Positions 61,536 through 64,000 of a DNA stretch of 64,000 nucleotides are shown piece after piece. The notes below the pieces were generated by a model, which was not told the DNA's origin, ran no database searches, and worked only from the letters and a program-made list of their open reading frames with translations. Origin of the DNA: Bradyrhizobium paxllaeri (GTDB taxonomy: Bacteria; Pseudomonadota; Alphaproteobacteria; Rhizobiales; Xanthobacteraceae); contig NZ_CP042968.1 of NCBI RefSeq assembly GCF_001693515.2, positions 1,488,001 through 1,552,000 of the forward strand. The letters run 5' to 3'. Position 1 is the first letter of the stretch, and every line of letters begins with the position of its first letter. The translations under genes were made by a program, and so were the position numbers.

Positions 61536-64000
61536 GTGGCGTTGAAGAAACTCAGCACGTACCGCAAGAAGCGCGATTTCGGCAAAACGGCGGAGCCCTC
61601 CGGCGACGTCAAGGTCGCGCCCGCCAAACATCGGCGTTTTGTGATCCAGAAGCATGATGCGACAAGACTGCATTACGATCTGCGGCTGGAGTTCGACGGC
61701 GTCTTCAAGTCCTGGGCGGTAACGCGCGGCCCCTCGCTCGATCCGCACGACAAGCGGCTTGCCGTGGAGGTCGAGGATCATCCGCTCGATTACGGCGACT
61801 TCGAAGGCACCATTCCAGACAGCGAATATGGCGGCGGCACCGTGCAGCTATGGGACCGTGGTTATTGGGAATCCGACGATCCCGATCGCGGCTTCAAGAA
61901 GGGCGACCTGAAATTCACCTTGCAGGGCGACAAGCTGCACGGAAGCTGGGTGCTGGTGCGAATGAAGGGCGACCGTTATGGCGGCAAGCGCACCAACTGG
62001 CTTCTGATCAAGCACCGTGACGAATACGCACGCGAAGGCGAGGCCAACGACATTCTGGAAGAGGATCGTTCCGTCGCTTCGGGGCGATCGATGGCGCAGA
62101 TTGCCGAAGGCAAGGGCAGGGCGCCAAAGCCGTTCATGCTGGCCAAGGGCAAGACCAAAGCCGACGCGGTCTGGCATTCGAACCGTGGCGATGCGGCGGA
62201 GGCGCGCGCCAGGGGCAAAGCGGCGGCCTTGCGATCCAGTCTCGAAACAAGATCCCGCGCACCGGCGCAGAGCGCAAAACCGAAGAAGGTTTCCACGATG
62301 CCGGATTTCGTCGCGCCGCAACTCTGTGCCTCGGTCGAGCGGCCGCCGAACGCGGATGGCTGGTGTCATGAAGTCAAGTTCGATGGTTACCGCGTGCAAT
62401 TGCGGATCGAGGATGGTGATGCCGCGTTGCTGACCCGGAAAGGGCTGGACTGGGCCGACAAATTCGGCGCCATTACGCGAGCGGCCAAGGCGTTACCCGA
62501 TGCGTTGATCGACGGCGAGATCGTCGCGCTGGACCACAGCGGCGTGCCAAGTTTTTCCGCCTTGCAGGCGGCAATAGCGGACAACAAGACCGGCGACCTG
62601 ATCTTCTTTGCCTTCGATCTGCTGTTTGCCGAGGGTGAGGATTTGCGTCAGTTGCCGCTGCGTGAGCGCAAGGAACGCTTGAAACGGCTGCTGGAGGAGC
62701 GGCGAAACGGAAAGGATAGACTGATCCGTTACGTCGATCATTTCGAGGAGCGCGGCGATGCCGTGCTGGAGTCGGCCAGGAAGCTGTCGCTGGAAGGTAT
62801 CGTCTCCAAGAAGCTGGCCGCGCCGTATCGTTCGGGACGTTCCGAGAGCTGGACCAAGGCAAAGATCCGCGGCGGGCAGGAGGTCGTGCTCGGTGGCTGG
62901 AAAACCACTAACGGCAAATTCCGCTCGCTGATGGCCGGCGTCTATCGTGGCAACCATCTGGCTTTTGTCGGGCTGGTCGGCACCGGTTTCGGCCAGGATA
63001 CGGTCCGCCGCATCATGCCGGCGCTGAAAGCGGCGGCATCGGACAAGAGCCCGTTCGGCGGCAAGGATGCGCCGAAGAAGACCCGCGATGTCCACTGGCT
63101 GAAGCCCGAACTGATTGCCGAGGTCGAGTTCGCCGGCTGGACCCATGGCGGCAACATCCGGCAGGCCGCGTTCAAGGGTCTGCGTCAGGACAAGCCGGCA
63201 AAGGAAGTACGCGCGGAGAGGCCTGCCATGACCCAAGTTGTAACGCCCGTCGCGCGATCGCCGAAAGCGTCGGCCAGATCTTCAGAGGTGCTGGGCGTTG
63301 CGATTTCCAAGCCCGACAAGGCGCTGTGGCCTGACGGCGGCGACGGCGAGGCCGTCACCAAGCTCGACCTCGCGCGATATTTCGAGGCGGTAGGCGAATG
63401 GATGATCGGCCATATCAGGGGAAGACCGTGCTCGGTGCTGCGTGCGCCCGATGGCATCAAGGGCGAGACCTTCTTTCAGCGCCACGCCATGCCGGGCGGT
63501 TCGAAGCTCCTCGAACTGGTGAAGGTCTCTGGCGACCGCAAGCCCTATCTGCAGATCGACCGGATCGAAGGGCTGGCCGCGGTGGCGCAACTCGGCGGGC
63601 TGGAGCTGCATCCCTGGAATTGCGCGCCCGGAGAACCCGATGTGCCGGGGCGGCTGGTGTTCGATCTCGATCCGGCGCCCAATGTCGAATTCCTGGATGT
63701 CATCGAGGCGGCGAAAGATATGCGCCAGCGACTGACCGCCGTCGGCCTCGAATGTTTCTGCAAGACCACCGGCGGCAAGGGGCTGCACGTGGTGACGCCG
63801 CTGCTCCATGGCGCGAGGGACAAGGTGACGTGGAAGGAAGCCAAGGCGTTCGCGCAAGGCATCTGCCAGTGGATGGCGAACGATGATCCCGAGCGCTATC
63901 TGCTCAACATGTCGAAGAAGCTGCGCAAGGGAAAGATCTTCCTCGATTATCTGCGCAACGACCGGATGTCGACCGCGGTTGCCGTGCTGTCGCCGCGTGC
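61536..64000 (+). CDS. ligD: DNA ligase D, 3' end beyond the window
   Basis: At least 821 residues, open at the right edge. Order: phosphoesterase domain ([20 protein letters not shown], residues about 35-190), ATP ligase domain (adenylated Lys281 in [28 protein letters not shown]), then primase-polymerase domain ([13 protein letters not shown] from about 590; VFDLDPAP). This order is typical for rhizobial LigD. Start is a GTG at 61536 with GAGG about 6 bp upstream. It trims, fills and seals broken ends held by Ku. Divergent from ku. Confidence 0.93.
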   Translation, partial: MALKKLSTYRKKRDFGKTAEPSGDVKVAPAKHRRFVIQKHDATRLHYDLRLEFDGVFKSWAVTRGPSLDPHDKRLAVEVEDHPLDYGDFEGTIPDSEYGGGTVQLWDRGYWESDDPDRGFKKGDLKFTLQGDKLHGSWVLVRMKGDRYGGKRTNWLLIKHRDEYAREGEANDILEEDRSVASGRSMAQIAEGKGRAPKPFMLAKGKTKADAVWHSNRGDAAEARARGKAAALRSSLETRSRAPAQSAKPKKVSTMPDFVAPQLCASVERPPNADGWCHEVKFDGYRVQLRIEDGDAALLTRKGLDWADKFGAITRAAKALPDALIDGEIVALDHSGVPSFSALQAAIADNKTGDLIFFAFDLLFAEGEDLRQLPLRERKERLKRLLEERRNGKDRLIRYVDHFEERGDAVLESARKLSLEGIVSKKLAAPYRSGRSESWTKAKIRGGQEVVLGGWKTTNGKFRSLMAGVYRGNHLAFVGLVGTGFGQDTVRRIMPALKAAASDKSPFGGKDAPKKTRDVHWLKPELIAEVEFAGWTHGGNIRQAAFKGLRQDKPAKEVRAERPAMTQVVTPVARSPKASARSSEVLGVAISKPDKALWPDGGDGEAVTKLDLARYFEAVGEWMIGHIRGRPCSVLRAPDGIKGETFFQRHAMPGGSKLLELVKVSGDRKPYLQIDRIEGLAAVAQLGGLELHPWNCAPGEPDVPGRLVFDLDPAPNVEFLDVIEAAKDMRQRLTAVGLECFCKTTGGKGLHVVTPLLHGARDKVTWKEAKAFAQGICQWMANDDPERYLLNMSKKLRKGKIFLDYLRNDRMSTAVAVLSPR

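Overview
The window looks like chromosome of a Bradyrhizobium-type alphaproteobacterium. The inference rests on high GC throughout, protein families typical of that group (NAD-linked Mo formate dehydrogenase, an oxalate/formate-type MFS carrier, a MoeA-PBP fusion, Ku plus three-domain LigD) and several families of intergenic palindromes scattered between genes. It has two halves, divided by a tRNA gene at about 19.7 kb.

Left half, 1-19.7 kb, reads as an accessory region. It starts with a complete IS66 element (311-2932) with matching inverted ends and a perfect 8-bp target duplication. Next come a frameshifted PAS gene, a PRC-barrel gene, a PhaC-like alpha/beta hydrolase, a thiamine-diphosphate oxidase/decarboxylase, small hydrophilic proteins of general-stress type and two tandem GH13 alpha-glucosidases. 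A protein-isoaspartate methyltransferase fused to an erythromycin-esterase domain and a glutaredoxin-MauE fusion follow. The region ends in a recombination module: a tyrosine recombinase broken by a one-base slip, an excisionase-like HTH gene overlapping a second, intact tyrosine recombinase, and a tRNA with CAT anticodon whose 3' end lies 18 bp past that recombinase. This is the usual layout of an island integrated at a tRNA.

Middle, 19.9-41.6 kb, is largely devoted to molybdenum cofactor and formate/oxalate metabolism. It holds two orphan solute-binding proteins, a degenerate MoeA-like gene, a MoeA-PBP fusion, a NicC-like flavin monooxygenase, mobA and fdhD (overlapping), mobB, moeA and a TusA-like sulfur carrier. 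A sigma-54 two-component system is followed by two copies of GGACATTTTGTCC, a textbook -24/-12 promoter and an oxalate/formate antiporter gene. Then comes a two-gene NAD-dependent formate dehydrogenase (fused NuoE/NuoF-type subunit, then the Mo catalytic subunit), itself preceded by a palindrome and a weaker -24/-12-like site. Together these could import oxalate, exchange it for formate, oxidise formate to CO2 with NAD, and make the cofactor for it.

Right half, 41.6-64 kb: a LysM protein, CorA, small hypothetical proteins, a decayed DapA-family gene, a MITE-like palindrome, and the kdp potassium operon. In kdp, two extra tiny membrane peptides flank kdpF, kdpFABC is followed by kdpDE, and a REP-type palindrome sits between kdpB and kdpC. 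After that come a glutathione S-transferase, a flavin-binding pyridoxamine-oxidase-like protein, a GDYXXLXY/DUF2157 pair, an acyl-CoA synthetase, and the NHEJ genes ku and ligD (divergent). ligD runs off the right edge.
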